The notes under the pieces were generated by a model, which saw nothing but the letters and a program-made list of their open reading frames with translations, was not told the origin of the DNA and ran no database searches. 36,702 bases of DNA. It comes from Bacteroidales bacterium (GTDB lineage Bacteria > Bacteroidota > Bacteroidia > Bacteroidales > WCHB1-69). Below are positions 23,629 to 31,457 of the stretch, in pieces. The stretch's first letter is position 1, and each line of letters begins with the position of its first letter. The position numbers and the translations under genes were made by a program. The DNA lies in the NCBI GenBank assembly GCA_031272025.1, contig JAISUP010000015.1:1-36702 (forward strand). The letters are read 5' to 3'.

Positions 23629-26178
23629 ATGGATTTAAATGATAAGTATTCAAAAGGGATGCAATTTGCTATTAGCGAAGCACTTAATGTTGCAGTACAA
23701 TACCAGTCTCCCTATATAGGGGTGGAACATATCATGCTTGGTATTTTGCGATATATAGATAAAGAGCCGGTTGGTCATTTTCATGATTGGTGGGTTCATG
23801 TAGTAAGCAATCTCGGCTCCCAACGAGTACGCGAAGAATTGGAAGATATATTAGACAACAATCGTTCGAGAGAAGATATACCGGTAGGAGATATTAAACA
23901 AAACATGCAAGCCGAGAACATACTGCGTCTTGCTTTCTTGATATCGGTTGAACGCAAAGCCTCAAAAATTGAAGATAAGCATTTTGTTTTGGCTATCTTA
24001 AAAGACGGACGCTCTAATGTCGTGAAAATGCTATTGGAAAAGAAAGGTATAACTTATGATTCGTTATACACGCATGTTGACCAAGAGGAGGAATGCGATA
24101 TGTTGAGAAACGCAGCCGATGAGGGTTTTCGAGCAGCGCTGGACATGTATTCTAATATTGCTGAAAGTTCTTCTCCCCCTACGAAGAAGGGCAACAACAA
24201 GAGTAACAACAAGGGGAGTTCCACGCCTATTCTCGACAGTTTTGGTAAAGATTTAACGCATTTAGCGGCAACAGGTAAATTAGACCCTACCGTGGGCAGG
24301 GAAAAAGAATTGGAACGTATAACGCAAATATTGAGTCGCCGCAAAAAAAATAATCCTGTCCTGATTGGCGAACCGGGGGTGGGAAAATCGGCAATTGCCG
24401 AAGGATTAGCCCTTCGTATTGTAGAAGGAAAAGTGTCGCGAATGCTTATTGACAAAAGAATTATCACCTTAGATATGGCTTCTTTGCTCGCGGGCACGAA
24501 ATATCGCGGGCAATTAGAAGAACGCGTAAAGGCGATATTGTCAGAGATAGAGTCAAACTCTAACCTGATTCTTTTTATTGACGAACTGCATACCATGATC
24601 GGGGCGGGAAGTACTTCGGGATCGGCGGTAGATATTGCCAATATGTTCAAACCCGCGTTGGCAAGGGGCGAAATGCAATGCATTGGGGCTACTACCTTAG
24701 ACGAATACAGACAATATATTGAAACAGACGGGGCGTTGGAGAGACGTTTTCAAAAAATTATGGTAGAGCCTACGTCTTTGGAAGAAACAACGGTGATTCT
24801 TAACAATATTAAGTGTAAATACGAAGACCATCATTTAGTTACCTATTCCAATGAAGCCATTCAAGCCTGTGTTTCATTAAGCAATCGCTATATTACAGAT
24901 CGTCATTTACCCGATAAAGCCATTGATGTTTTAGACGAAGTAGGGGCACGGGTTCATATTTTCAATCTCCGTGTGCCGCAAGGGCTGTTGGAAATAGAAC
25001 AGGAAATAGAAACTTTGCAAAAACTGAAAAACGACGCGATTAAAGAACAGCAATATGGGGTAGCGGCTACCTATCGAGACCAAATACGACAAGAGGAAGA
25101 CCGCCTTGCCGAAGTGAAAAAAGAATGGGAAACCGAAAATAGCCTTTCGCGCCCCGTGGTTACCGGAGAAAATGTTGCCGAAGTCATTGCCATGATGACC
25201 GGCGTGCCGGTGCAAAGTGTGGCTAAAAATGAAAAAGAAAAACTGTTAAATATGGCTACCGCGCTCGCGGGGAAAGTGATAGGGCAAGATGACGCGATTC
25301 GTAAAATCTCGAAAGCCATCCTTCGCAATCGGGCGGGACTGAAAGACCCGAATAAACCCATCGGTGTCTTTATTTTTCTTGGACAGACAGGGGTAGGTAA
25401 AACTTACCTTGCCAAAATCCTTGCCGAGTACATGTTCGATTCTATAGATACCTTGATACGATTCGACATGAGCGAATTTCAAGAAGCCCATTCCGTGTCA
25501 AGACTCATCGGTTCACCCCCCGGGTACGTGGGATACGAAGAAGGGGGACAACTGACCGAAAAAGTGAGACGTAAACCTTATTCTATCGTACTCCTTGACG
25601 AGATAGAAAAAGCCCATCGTGACGTTTATAACGTGCTACTACAAGTTTTTGACGAAGGAGTGCTTACCGATGGGGCAGGACGTAAAGTAGACTTTAAAAA
25701 TACTATTGTCATCATGACTTCAAATATCGGTTCGCGAGAGTTAAAAGATTTTGGCACCGGGGTAGGATATGCTACAGGGGCCACCGAAGCCGCCAAAGAG
25801 AAAAATACACATGCTATACTGCAAAAAGCACTCAAACAAACCTTTGCCCCCGAATTTCTAAACCGTATAGACGACATCATATATTTTAATTCATTGGATA
25901 AAGAAAATATAATTAAAATTATTGATATTGAATTAAACAAACTCTTTAAACGAGTTCAACAAATGGGTAAGGAGGTGCAAATTACCGAAAGTGCCAAAGA
26001 ATTTCTTGCCGATATAGGGTGGGATAAAAGTTACGGGGCACGCCCGCTCAAACGGGTAATACAAAAACACGTGGAAGACCTGCTCTCGGAAGCCTTACTA
26101 ACCCAACCAACCGAAGATGCCGATAAAATCACGATTGACTACGATACCCAAAAAGAGGAAATAATACTATGTTCATAA
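23629..26178 (+). CDS. clpC: Clp protease ATP-binding subunit ClpC
   Basis: AAA+ unfoldase that feeds proteins into ClpP. The 849-residue protein has a double Clp N-domain (about 10-150) and a flexible Asn/Lys/Ser-rich linker (KKGNNKSNNKGSS, 186-198). D1 has Walker A GEPGVGKS (247-254), with FIDELHTMIGAGS as Walker B. A UVR-like coiled segment with ATYRDQIRQEEDRL lies near 485, which separates ClpC from ClpB. D2 has Walker A GQTGVGKT (585-592), VLLDEIEKAH and GARPLKRVIQKHVEDLLSEAL. The N-domain contains an insertion around HFHDWWVHVVSNLG (50-63) longer than I expect for ClpC. The MBOAT gene follows after 21 bases. Confidence 0.93.
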   Translation: MDLNDKYSKGMQFAISEALNVAVQYQSPYIGVEHIMLGILRYIDKEPVGHFHDWWVHVVSNLGSQRVREELEDILDNNRSREDIPVGDIKQNMQAENILRLAFLISVERKASKIEDKHFVLAILKDGRSNVVKMLLEKKGITYDSLYTHVDQEEECDMLRNAADEGFRAALDMYSNIAESSSPPTKKGNNKSNNKGSSTPILDSFGKDLTHLAATGKLDPTVGREKELERITQILSRRKKNNPVLIGEPGVGKSAIAEGLALRIVEGKVSRMLIDKRIITLDMASLLAGTKYRGQLEERVKAILSEIESNSNLILFIDELHTMIGAGSTSGSAVDIANMFKPALARGEMQCIGATTLDEYRQYIETDGALERRFQKIMVEPTSLEETTVILNNIKCKYEDHHLVTYSNEAIQACVSLSNRYITDRHLPDKAIDVLDEVGARVHIFNLRVPQGLLEIEQEIETLQKLKNDAIKEQQYGVAATYRDQIRQEEDRLAEVKKEWETENSLSRPVVTGENVAEVIAMMTGVPVQSVAKNEKEKLLNMATALAGKVIGQDDAIRKISKAILRNRAGLKDPNKPIGVFIFLGQTGVGKTYLAKILAEYMFDSIDTLIRFDMSEFQEAHSVSRLIGSPPGYVGYEEGGQLTEKVRRKPYSIVLLDEIEKAHRDVYNVLLQVFDEGVLTDGAGRKVDFKNTIVIMTSNIGSRELKDFGTGVGYATGATEAAKEKNTHAILQKALKQTFAPEFLNRIDDIIYFNSLDKENIIKIIDIELNKLFKRVQQMGKEVQITESAKEFLADIGWDKSYGARPLKRVIQKHVEDLLSEALLTQPTEDADKITIDYDTQKEEIILCS

Positions 26179-26199
26179 AAAAATACGAGAATCGCGGAG

Positions 26200-27918
26200 A
26201 TGAATTTAGAACAAGTTAAGTCCTTCCTGAATATTATTTTTTCTTTTGACAATACTTACCCGTTACTTTTTACTCAGTTTTATTTCTGGGCTTTCTTTGC
26301 TATCATTTTTGCAGGATTTAGTTTGTTGGGAAACCGTGTGCTGTCGCGTAATATTTTTCTCTTTGCCGCCAGTTTGTTTTTCTACTACAAAACTTCAGGC
26401 TTATTCGTGATATTGCTCGTGTTCACGGTTATTCTTGGTTTCTTCGCGGGCAAACAAATACATCTACGCGCGAGCAAGTCTGCCCGAAAAGGTCTCCTCT
26501 TTGTAGGGGTATTCATCAACTTAGGCGTGTTGTGCTATTTTAAATATGCCTATTTCTTCACGGATGCCTGTAATGCCTTATTTCATACTAAATATCATGT
26601 TATAAATTATTTAGCACGATGGGCAAATGAATGGGGACAAACGTCTCGTTTCGATGCCTCTAAAATATTGCTCCCCGTGGGAATTTCTTTCTTCACGTTC
26701 CAAAATATCAGTTATCTTGTTGATATTTACCGAAAAAAAGTAGAACCTGTGCGTAATATCTTTAATTTCGGTTTCTATCTTTCTTTTTTCCCGCAATTGG
26801 TTGCCGGTCCTATTGTACGTGCCAATCAATTTATCCCACAATTATATAAGAAGTTTTTTCTTTCGCGAAAACAATTTGGCATTGCCTTGTTTTGGATACT
26901 CAATGGTTTGATTAAGAAACTCATTCTTAGCGATTACCTTGCCGTGAATTTCGTGGACAGGGTATTCAATAACCCGGATCTTTTTACCGGGTTCGAAAAT
27001 CTTTCGGCACTGTTTTTCTATTCTTTACAAGTGTATGCCGATTTTTCGGGCTATACCGACATCGCTATCGGCGTGGCTATGCTCATGGGTTTTTATTTGC
27101 CCACCAACTTCAATTCCCCGTATAAGGCAACCAACTGTGGAGATTTTTGGAAACGTTGGCATATATCGCTCTCCTCGTGGCTCAAAGATTACCTCTATAT
27201 CCCCTTGGGCGGTAGTAGAAAAGGAAAAATACGCGCTAAAATAAATCTCATGCTCACCATGTTGCTGGGCGGCTTATGGCATGGTGCAAGTTGGAATTTC
27301 ATGATTTGGGGCGGACTAAACGGGATTGGAATCCTTATTTACAAAACATGGAAAGACATGAAAAAAAACATACGGGCTCTGCTCGCTTTCGTGTTTTTTC
27401 TTAATTTTCTTCTATTGCAAATATTGTTCCCACATCCGGCGTGGCTTATCGGGACTATATGGAGCGGGGTTATTTGCTTGGGAACCTGTATCGATTACCT
27501 GTACTCGGCATGTATTCGGCAACGTCCTTTGTATGGGCTCAACCGGGGGTGGTCTATTTTACTCACCTTCGTTTTTATCACTTTCACGCGACTGTTTTTT
27601 CGGTCAGGCTCTAATTTAGACCCTGCCGAAGCCAATCAAGTGGCATGGGATACCGCTACCCGCGTGGTAACCCGTATTGGCGGCAAATGGCAATGGGAGG
27701 TAATCCCCCAAATTATCTATCAATATCGTTTTATTTTTTTGCTCTTCACGGCGGGCATGCTCATTCATTGGCTCCCTGACAAATGGAAACGATGGTATAG
27801 ACTGCGCTTTGCTACTTTGCCGGTGTGGGCACTTGCCATCACTATGGTAGCCGCCGTTTTCGCGCTCTATCAATTCGTAGTCGCCGACCTGCAACCGTTT
27901 ATCTATTTCCAGTTTTAA
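26200..27918 (+). CDS. MBOAT family O-acyltransferase (AlgI-like)
   Basis: A 572-residue polytopic inner-membrane protein that moves an acyl group, usually acetyl, across the membrane for transfer to an exported polysaccharide or similar acceptor. Diagnostic sequences are LLPVGISFFTFQNISYLVDIYR, FFPQLVAGPIVRANQF, GDFWKRWHISLSSWLKDYLYIPLGGS, and LLGGLWHGASWNF with the catalytic His361. AlgI-type proteins normally work with an SGNH-type acetyltransferase (AlgJ/AlgX/DltD) encoded next door. None is seen here; the next gene is convergent and ends one base away. Joined to clpC by a 21-base gap, so probably co-transcribed. Confidence 0.9.
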   Translation: MNLEQVKSFLNIIFSFDNTYPLLFTQFYFWAFFAIIFAGFSLLGNRVLSRNIFLFAASLFFYYKTSGLFVILLVFTVILGFFAGKQIHLRASKSARKGLLFVGVFINLGVLCYFKYAYFFTDACNALFHTKYHVINYLARWANEWGQTSRFDASKILLPVGISFFTFQNISYLVDIYRKKVEPVRNIFNFGFYLSFFPQLVAGPIVRANQFIPQLYKKFFLSRKQFGIALFWILNGLIKKLILSDYLAVNFVDRVFNNPDLFTGFENLSALFFYSLQVYADFSGYTDIAIGVAMLMGFYLPTNFNSPYKATNCGDFWKRWHISLSSWLKDYLYIPLGGSRKGKIRAKINLMLTMLLGGLWHGASWNFMIWGGLNGIGILIYKTWKDMKKNIRALLAFVFFLNFLLLQILFPHPAWLIGTIWSGVICLGTCIDYLYSACIRQRPLYGLNRGWSILLTFVFITFTRLFFRSGSNLDPAEANQVAWDTATRVVTRIGGKWQWEVIPQIIYQYRFIFLLFTAGMLIHWLPDKWKRWYRLRFATLPVWALAITMVAAVFALYQFVVADLQPFIYFQF

Positions 27919-27919
27919 T

Positions 27920-28366
27920 TTATTGATAAAAATCCAAGGTGATGTTGTCGCCTTGGCTATCCGTGTAAGTATATTTTAATTGATGATCCGAAAATTTTAT
28001 AATTCGTGCTTCGTATTGATATTCTTTATTTTGTAATCGAAAGTCGATATTTAATTTTTTATAATTATCAAAAAACACGTAAGAGCCTTTGACAGATTGC
28101 GTGGGCGACAGATTTTCGTCGTAAACAGTAACAATAAGAATATTCGCGTACTCGAACCGGTAATAGGCATCGCGACACAACGCGGCACGTGTCTCGGAAT
28201 CCGGCATGTCTTCTCCATTCTTCTTAATGTTTTGCAATTGCCATATCCCTATGATGCGATCCTCAGGGTGGTCTAAACTCCACGAGTATTCAGGATACCT
28301 GCAACCCGAACATAAAAATGACATCAAACAAATGACAAAAATCGCTTTCCCGGCTATATTATTCAT
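27920..28366 (-). CDS. Small lipoprotein, lipocalin-like fold possible
   Basis: Unrecognised 148-residue lipoprotein. The ORF track's TTG start at 28405 lies upstream of a TATTTTCG box, so the ATG at 28366 (MNNIAGKAIFV) is used. The signal peptide ends at FLCSGC with Cys22 as lipidation site. The mature part begins RYPEYSWSLDHPEDRIIGIWQLQNI; the IGIWQL element and the following beta-strand rhythm (YRFEYANILIVTVYDEN, YVFFDNYKKLNIDF, LKYTYTDSQGDNITLDF) resemble lipocalin-like lipoproteins of Bacteroidetes. No ligand can be proposed. Divergent from the DUF2147 gene. Confidence 0.75.
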   Translation of the reverse strand: MNNIAGKAIFVICLMSFLCSGCRYPEYSWSLDHPEDRIIGIWQLQNIKKNGEDMPDSETRAALCRDAYYRFEYANILIVTVYDENLSPTQSVKGSYVFFDNYKKLNIDFRLQNKEYQYEARIIKFSDHQLKYTYTDSQGDNITLDFYQ

Positions 28367-28384
28367 AAACTCTTTTATTTTTCG

Positions 28385-28392
28385 CGAAAATA
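28385..28392 (-). promoter_or_regulatory. Probable promoter -7 box of the small lipoprotein gene (TTCG variant)
   Basis: TATTTTCG followed by CGAA on the minus strand, 18 bases before the ATG at 28366. Confidence 0.45.
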
Positions 28393-28415
28393 CAAAAAAA
28401 ATCAAAAAATTGTAG

Positions 28416-28423
28416 TATTTTTG
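28416..28423 (+). promoter_or_regulatory. Promoter -7 box of the DUF2147 gene
   Basis: TATTTTTG followed by TCGACAC, 31 bases before the ATG at 28455. Back-to-back with the box at 28385. Confidence 0.55.
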
Positions 28424-28454
28424 TCGACACTAATATTCAAAAAACAATAAAGTT

Positions 28455-28895
28455 ATGAAAAAGTATTTTTTATGGGTCTTTGTCATGACCATCGGGTTGC
28501 ATGGAGTTCATGCACAAGTAGAACGTGTGGTAGGATATTGGAAAACCGTAGATGACAATAGCGGGGAAATAAAGTCGATGGTACGCGTCTACAAAATGTC
28601 TGATGGTACCTATCAGGGCAAGATAGAAAAGTTATATTTGCATCCCGGGGCAAAGTGCGATAAATGTGAAGGTGCCGATAAAGGAAAGCCCGTTACAGGG
28701 ATGGTGATTATTCGTGACATGAAAGCCGATGGAGATAAACTGTCAGGTGGATACGTCCTTGACCCTGAAAGTGGAAAAAAATATTACGGGAGTATTAGCA
28801 TAGACGAGAAAACCGGAAAACTGAAATTGCGAGGCTCGATAGACAAATTTGGAGTGCTCGGACGTACGCAATACTGGATCCGTGCCACAAATTAG
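28455..28895 (+). CDS. DUF2147 exported protein
   Basis: A 146-residue protein with a signal peptide ending near HGVHAQ (residue 20-21). The mature part starts VVGYWKTVDDNSGEIKSMVRVYK, the typical DUF2147 opening, and ends FGVLGRTQYWIR, the typical close. Between them are G-K-I-E-K-L and a CDKCEG cysteine pair (about 74-78). The family is predicted to form a small periplasmic beta barrel. No reaction is known. It is followed immediately by the large repeat island. Confidence 0.88.
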   Translation: MKKYFLWVFVMTIGLHGVHAQVERVVGYWKTVDDNSGEIKSMVRVYKMSDGTYQGKIEKLYLHPGAKCDKCEGADKGKPVTGMVIIRDMKADGDKLSGGYVLDPESGKKYYGSISIDEKTGKLKLRGSIDKFGVLGRTQYWIRATN

Positions 28896-28900
28896 AAATA

Positions 28901-29050
28901 CAGTTGGACAGTTGGACAGTTGGACAGTAGGACAGTAGGACAGTAGGACAGTAGGACAGTAGGACAGTAGGACAGTTAGACAGTAGGACAGTAGGACAGT
29001 AGGACAGTTAGACAGTAGGACAGTAGGACAGTAGGACAGTAGGACAGTTG
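28901..29050. repeat. 8-bp tandem array, GGACAGTA/GGACAGTT
   Basis: About 17 copies of an 8-base unit, first as GGACAGTT and then mostly GGACAGTA, with single-base variants (TAGACAGT) breaking it into sub-blocks of three to six copies. No spacers are present, so it is not CRISPR. It starts six bases after the DUF2147 stop codon. Confidence 0.92.
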
Positions 29051-29318
29051 TAGGGTAGGGGATATGTATTTTTATCCCTTATTCTTTTATTGTCTGAATC
29101 GCTTCGTGGTTCTTGGTGTCTTCTTCGTGAGACTTCGTGGTTCAGACGAATGAGAATGTAGAATGTAGAATGTAGAATGGAAAATGGAAATTATGGAAAG
29201 GAATGGGATAAGGAACCGTCATGGGGCACCTGACCCGCGATTCCCTGATAAAGCAGGGGGTTTTCCGCCTTCGCGAGGGGCTGGCAGGAAACAATCAGGG
29301 AAGCCGTAAACTGGATCG

Positions 29319-29410
29319 CTTCAGGCTTCGCCTTCGCGATGACGGCACGACCTTCAGGCTTCGCCTTCGCGATGACGGCACGACCTTCAGGCTTCGCCTT
29401 CGCGGGAATG
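29319..29410. repeat. 33-bp tandem repeat, three copies
   Basis: CTTCAGGCTTCGCC begins at 29319, 29352 and 29385, a period of exactly 33 bases, and the last copy runs into GCGGGAATGACGGG, half of the REP hairpin. Same family as 261-320. Confidence 0.85.
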
Positions 29411-29617
29411 ACGGGATAGGAAACCGTCATCGCGGGCTCGACCCCGCGATCTCCTGATAAAGCAGGGGATTCCCGCTTTCGCGAGAGGCAGGTGTCCGCG
29501 TGCTCCGCGTCTTCTTGGCGATCTCCGCGTGAAAAACAAACCCTTATTGTCTAAACCGCTTCGCGGTTCTTCGTGTCTTCTTCGTGAGACTTCGTGTACT
29601 AAAAATAATTACACGAA

Positions 29618-29725
29618 AAAATCCGTGAAAATCAGTATAATCCGTGTTATCCGTGTGCCATGTGCCATGTGCCAAAAAACAATCATGGTAATCAAGAAAA
29701 TCTTATGAAAATCATGGTTCAGACA
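29618..29725. repeat. Dispersed AATCCGTG-rich repeat, second copy
   Basis: Near copy of 142-197, with TGCCATG tripled before the shared AAAAAACAATCATGG. It is followed by AATCAAGAAAATCTTATGAAAA, which also occurs near 375 as a separate block. Confidence 0.7.
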
Positions 29726-29746
29726 GAAAATTAAAAAAAAATCACG

Positions 29747-29754
29747 TATTTTTG
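29747..29754 (+). promoter_or_regulatory. Promoter -7 box of ettA-lpxB
   Basis: TATTTTTG followed by CATC, 23 bases before the ATG at 29778. Confidence 0.6.
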
Positions 29755-29777
29755 CATCTTCATTAATAAGATATATT

Positions 29778-31457
29778 ATGGCAGCAGACGACAAGAAGAT
29801 TATTTTTTCGATGGTCAACGTGAGTAAAATTTATCCACCTCAAAAACAGGTGCTTAAAAACATTTACCTGTCTTTTTTTTATGGGGCAAAAATAGGTGTT
29901 TTAGGACTAAACGGGGCGGGCAAATCTTCGTTATTGAAGATCATCGCGGGGTTAGATAAATCCTATCAGGGAGAAGTGGTTTTTGCTCCGGGTTATAGCG
30001 TGGGCTATTTGCCACAAGAGCCACAATTAGATAATCACCTGACCGTGAAAGACATCGTGATGGAAGGAATGAAAGAAGTTGCAGACGTTTTGAAAGAGTA
30101 TGAAGCCGTGAATCTGCAATTTATGGAGCCAATGAGCGATGAAGCGATGACCAAACTCATTGAACGACAAGGGGAATTGACCGAATGGATAGAGCAACAC
30201 GATGGGTGGGAGTTGGACAACAAACTCGACAGGGCTATGGAGGCATTGCGCTGTCCCGAAGGCGACACCCCCGTGAAAAACTTGTCAGGGGGCGAACGCA
30301 GGCGAGTTGCCTTATGCCGGTTGCTCTTATCGGAACCCGATATTCTCCTATTGGACGAGCCCACCAACCACTTGGATGCCGAATCCGTGCAATGGCTTGA
30401 AATGCACTTGCAACAGTATAAGGGAACCGTGATTGCCGTTACACATGACCGCTATTTTTTAGATAACGTTGCAGGATGGATTCTCGAACTTGACCGTGGC
30501 GAGGGTATCCCTTGGCAAGGAAATTACAGTTCGTGGCTCGAACAAAAAAGCAAACGTCTCGCGCAAGAAGAAAAGCAAGAAAGCAAACGTCTGAAAACCC
30601 TTGAGAGGGAATTAGAATGGATACACATGTCCCCGAAAGCCCGTCAAGCAAAAGGAAAAGCCCGCCTCAACGCGTATGACAAACTACTCAACGAAGACGT
30701 GAAACAAAAAGAAGAAATTTTGCAAATATATATCCCCAATGGTCCCCGATTGGGCGACAAAGTCATTGAAGCATCCGCGGTTTCGAAAGCCTTTGGAGAT
30801 AAATTACTCTTTGAAAATTTAAATTTTAGCCTTCCCCCTAATGGCATCGTGGGGGTCATAGGTCCTAACGGGGCAGGCAAAACTACACTTTTTCGACTTA
30901 TCATGGGATTAGAAAAACCCGATACCGGCAGTTTTTTCGTGGGCGATACCGTGAAAATAGGATATATAGACCAACAACACACCGACATTGATCCCGATAA
31001 AACCGTGTGGGAGATCATCTCCGGTGGCGATGAACAAATGATGCTGGGCAACCGTCTCACGCATTCGCGGGCATACGTGTCCCGGTTCAATTTCGGGGGC
31101 ACTGATCAGAATAAAAAAGCCGGGGTACTATCCGGCGGTGAGCGCAACCGCTTACACCTCGCCCTTGCCCTTAAATCAGAAGCCAATGTCTTACTACTCG
31201 ACGAACCTACCAACGACATCGACGTGAACACGCTCAGGGCTTTAGAGGAAGGATTAGACCATTTCGCGGGCTGCGCCGTAGTTATATCGCACGACCGTTG
31301 GTTTCTCGACCGCATTTGTACACATATCCTTGCTTTTGAAGGCAACTCCAATGTCTATTTCTTCGAAGGAACTTATAGCGAGTACGAAGAAAACCGAAAA
31401 AAAAGATTGGGAAATGATATCCCCAAGAGAATCAGGTATAAGAAACTCGTGAAATGA
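29778..31457 (+). CDS. ettA: ABC-F ATPase, energy-dependent translational throttle EttA
   Basis: Ribosome-associated ABC-F protein that gates the first elongation steps according to ATP/ADP. The 559-residue protein has two ABC domains and no membrane segment. Domain 1 has Walker A GLNGAGKS (43-50), signature NLSGGERRRVALCRLL and Walker B DILLLDEPTNHLDAESVQWLE. A basic linker with RELEWIHMSPKARQAKGKARL is typical of EttA. Domain 2 has Walker A GPNGAGKT (362-369), LSGGERNRLHLA and VLLLDEPTNDIDVNTL. The EttA-specific linker makes this call better than Uup or a resistance ABC-F. Its last codons overlap the lpxB start (ATGA). Confidence 0.93.
   Translation: MAADDKKIIFSMVNVSKIYPPQKQVLKNIYLSFFYGAKIGVLGLNGAGKSSLLKIIAGLDKSYQGEVVFAPGYSVGYLPQEPQLDNHLTVKDIVMEGMKEVADVLKEYEAVNLQFMEPMSDEAMTKLIERQGELTEWIEQHDGWELDNKLDRAMEALRCPEGDTPVKNLSGGERRRVALCRLLLSEPDILLLDEPTNHLDAESVQWLEMHLQQYKGTVIAVTHDRYFLDNVAGWILELDRGEGIPWQGNYSSWLEQKSKRLAQEEKQESKRLKTLERELEWIHMSPKARQAKGKARLNAYDKLLNEDVKQKEEILQIYIPNGPRLGDKVIEASAVSKAFGDKLLFENLNFSLPPNGIVGVIGPNGAGKTTLFRLIMGLEKPDTGSFFVGDTVKIGYIDQQHTDIDPDKTVWEIISGGDEQMMLGNRLTHSRAYVSRFNFGGTDQNKKAGVLSGGERNRLHLALALKSEANVLLLDEPTNDIDVNTLRALEEGLDHFAGCAVVISHDRWFLDRICTHILAFEGNSNVYFFEGTYSEYEENRKKRLGNDIPKRIRYKKLVK

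Larger units (their letters stand above)
28896..29777. repeat. Gene-free repeat island (middle)
   Basis: An 882-base stretch between DUF2147 and ettA with no credible gene. In order it holds the 8-base tandem array (28901-29050), a TTCGTGTCTTCTTCGTGAGAC block (about 29102-29145), a short GAATGTA triplet repeat (about 29153-29177), three 33-base units (29319-29410), partial REP hairpins, a second TTCGTG block (about 29551-29600), and the AATCCGTG block with ATCATGGTTCAGACA (29618-29725). All families are shared with 1-466. ORFs 29191..29430 and 29221..29457 are repeat translations. The last 30 bases carry the ettA promoter. Confidence 0.8.

Noticed and set aside
28901-29050. Regular repeat array that might be taken for CRISPR
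   Set aside because: The unit is 8 bases with no spacers, and no cas genes are in the window.
29191-29457. ORFs in the middle repeat island (29191..29430 minus, 29221..29457 plus)
   Set aside because: Same 33-base repeat read on opposite strands; the peptide pattern is a by-product of a stop-free repeat with a period divisible by three.
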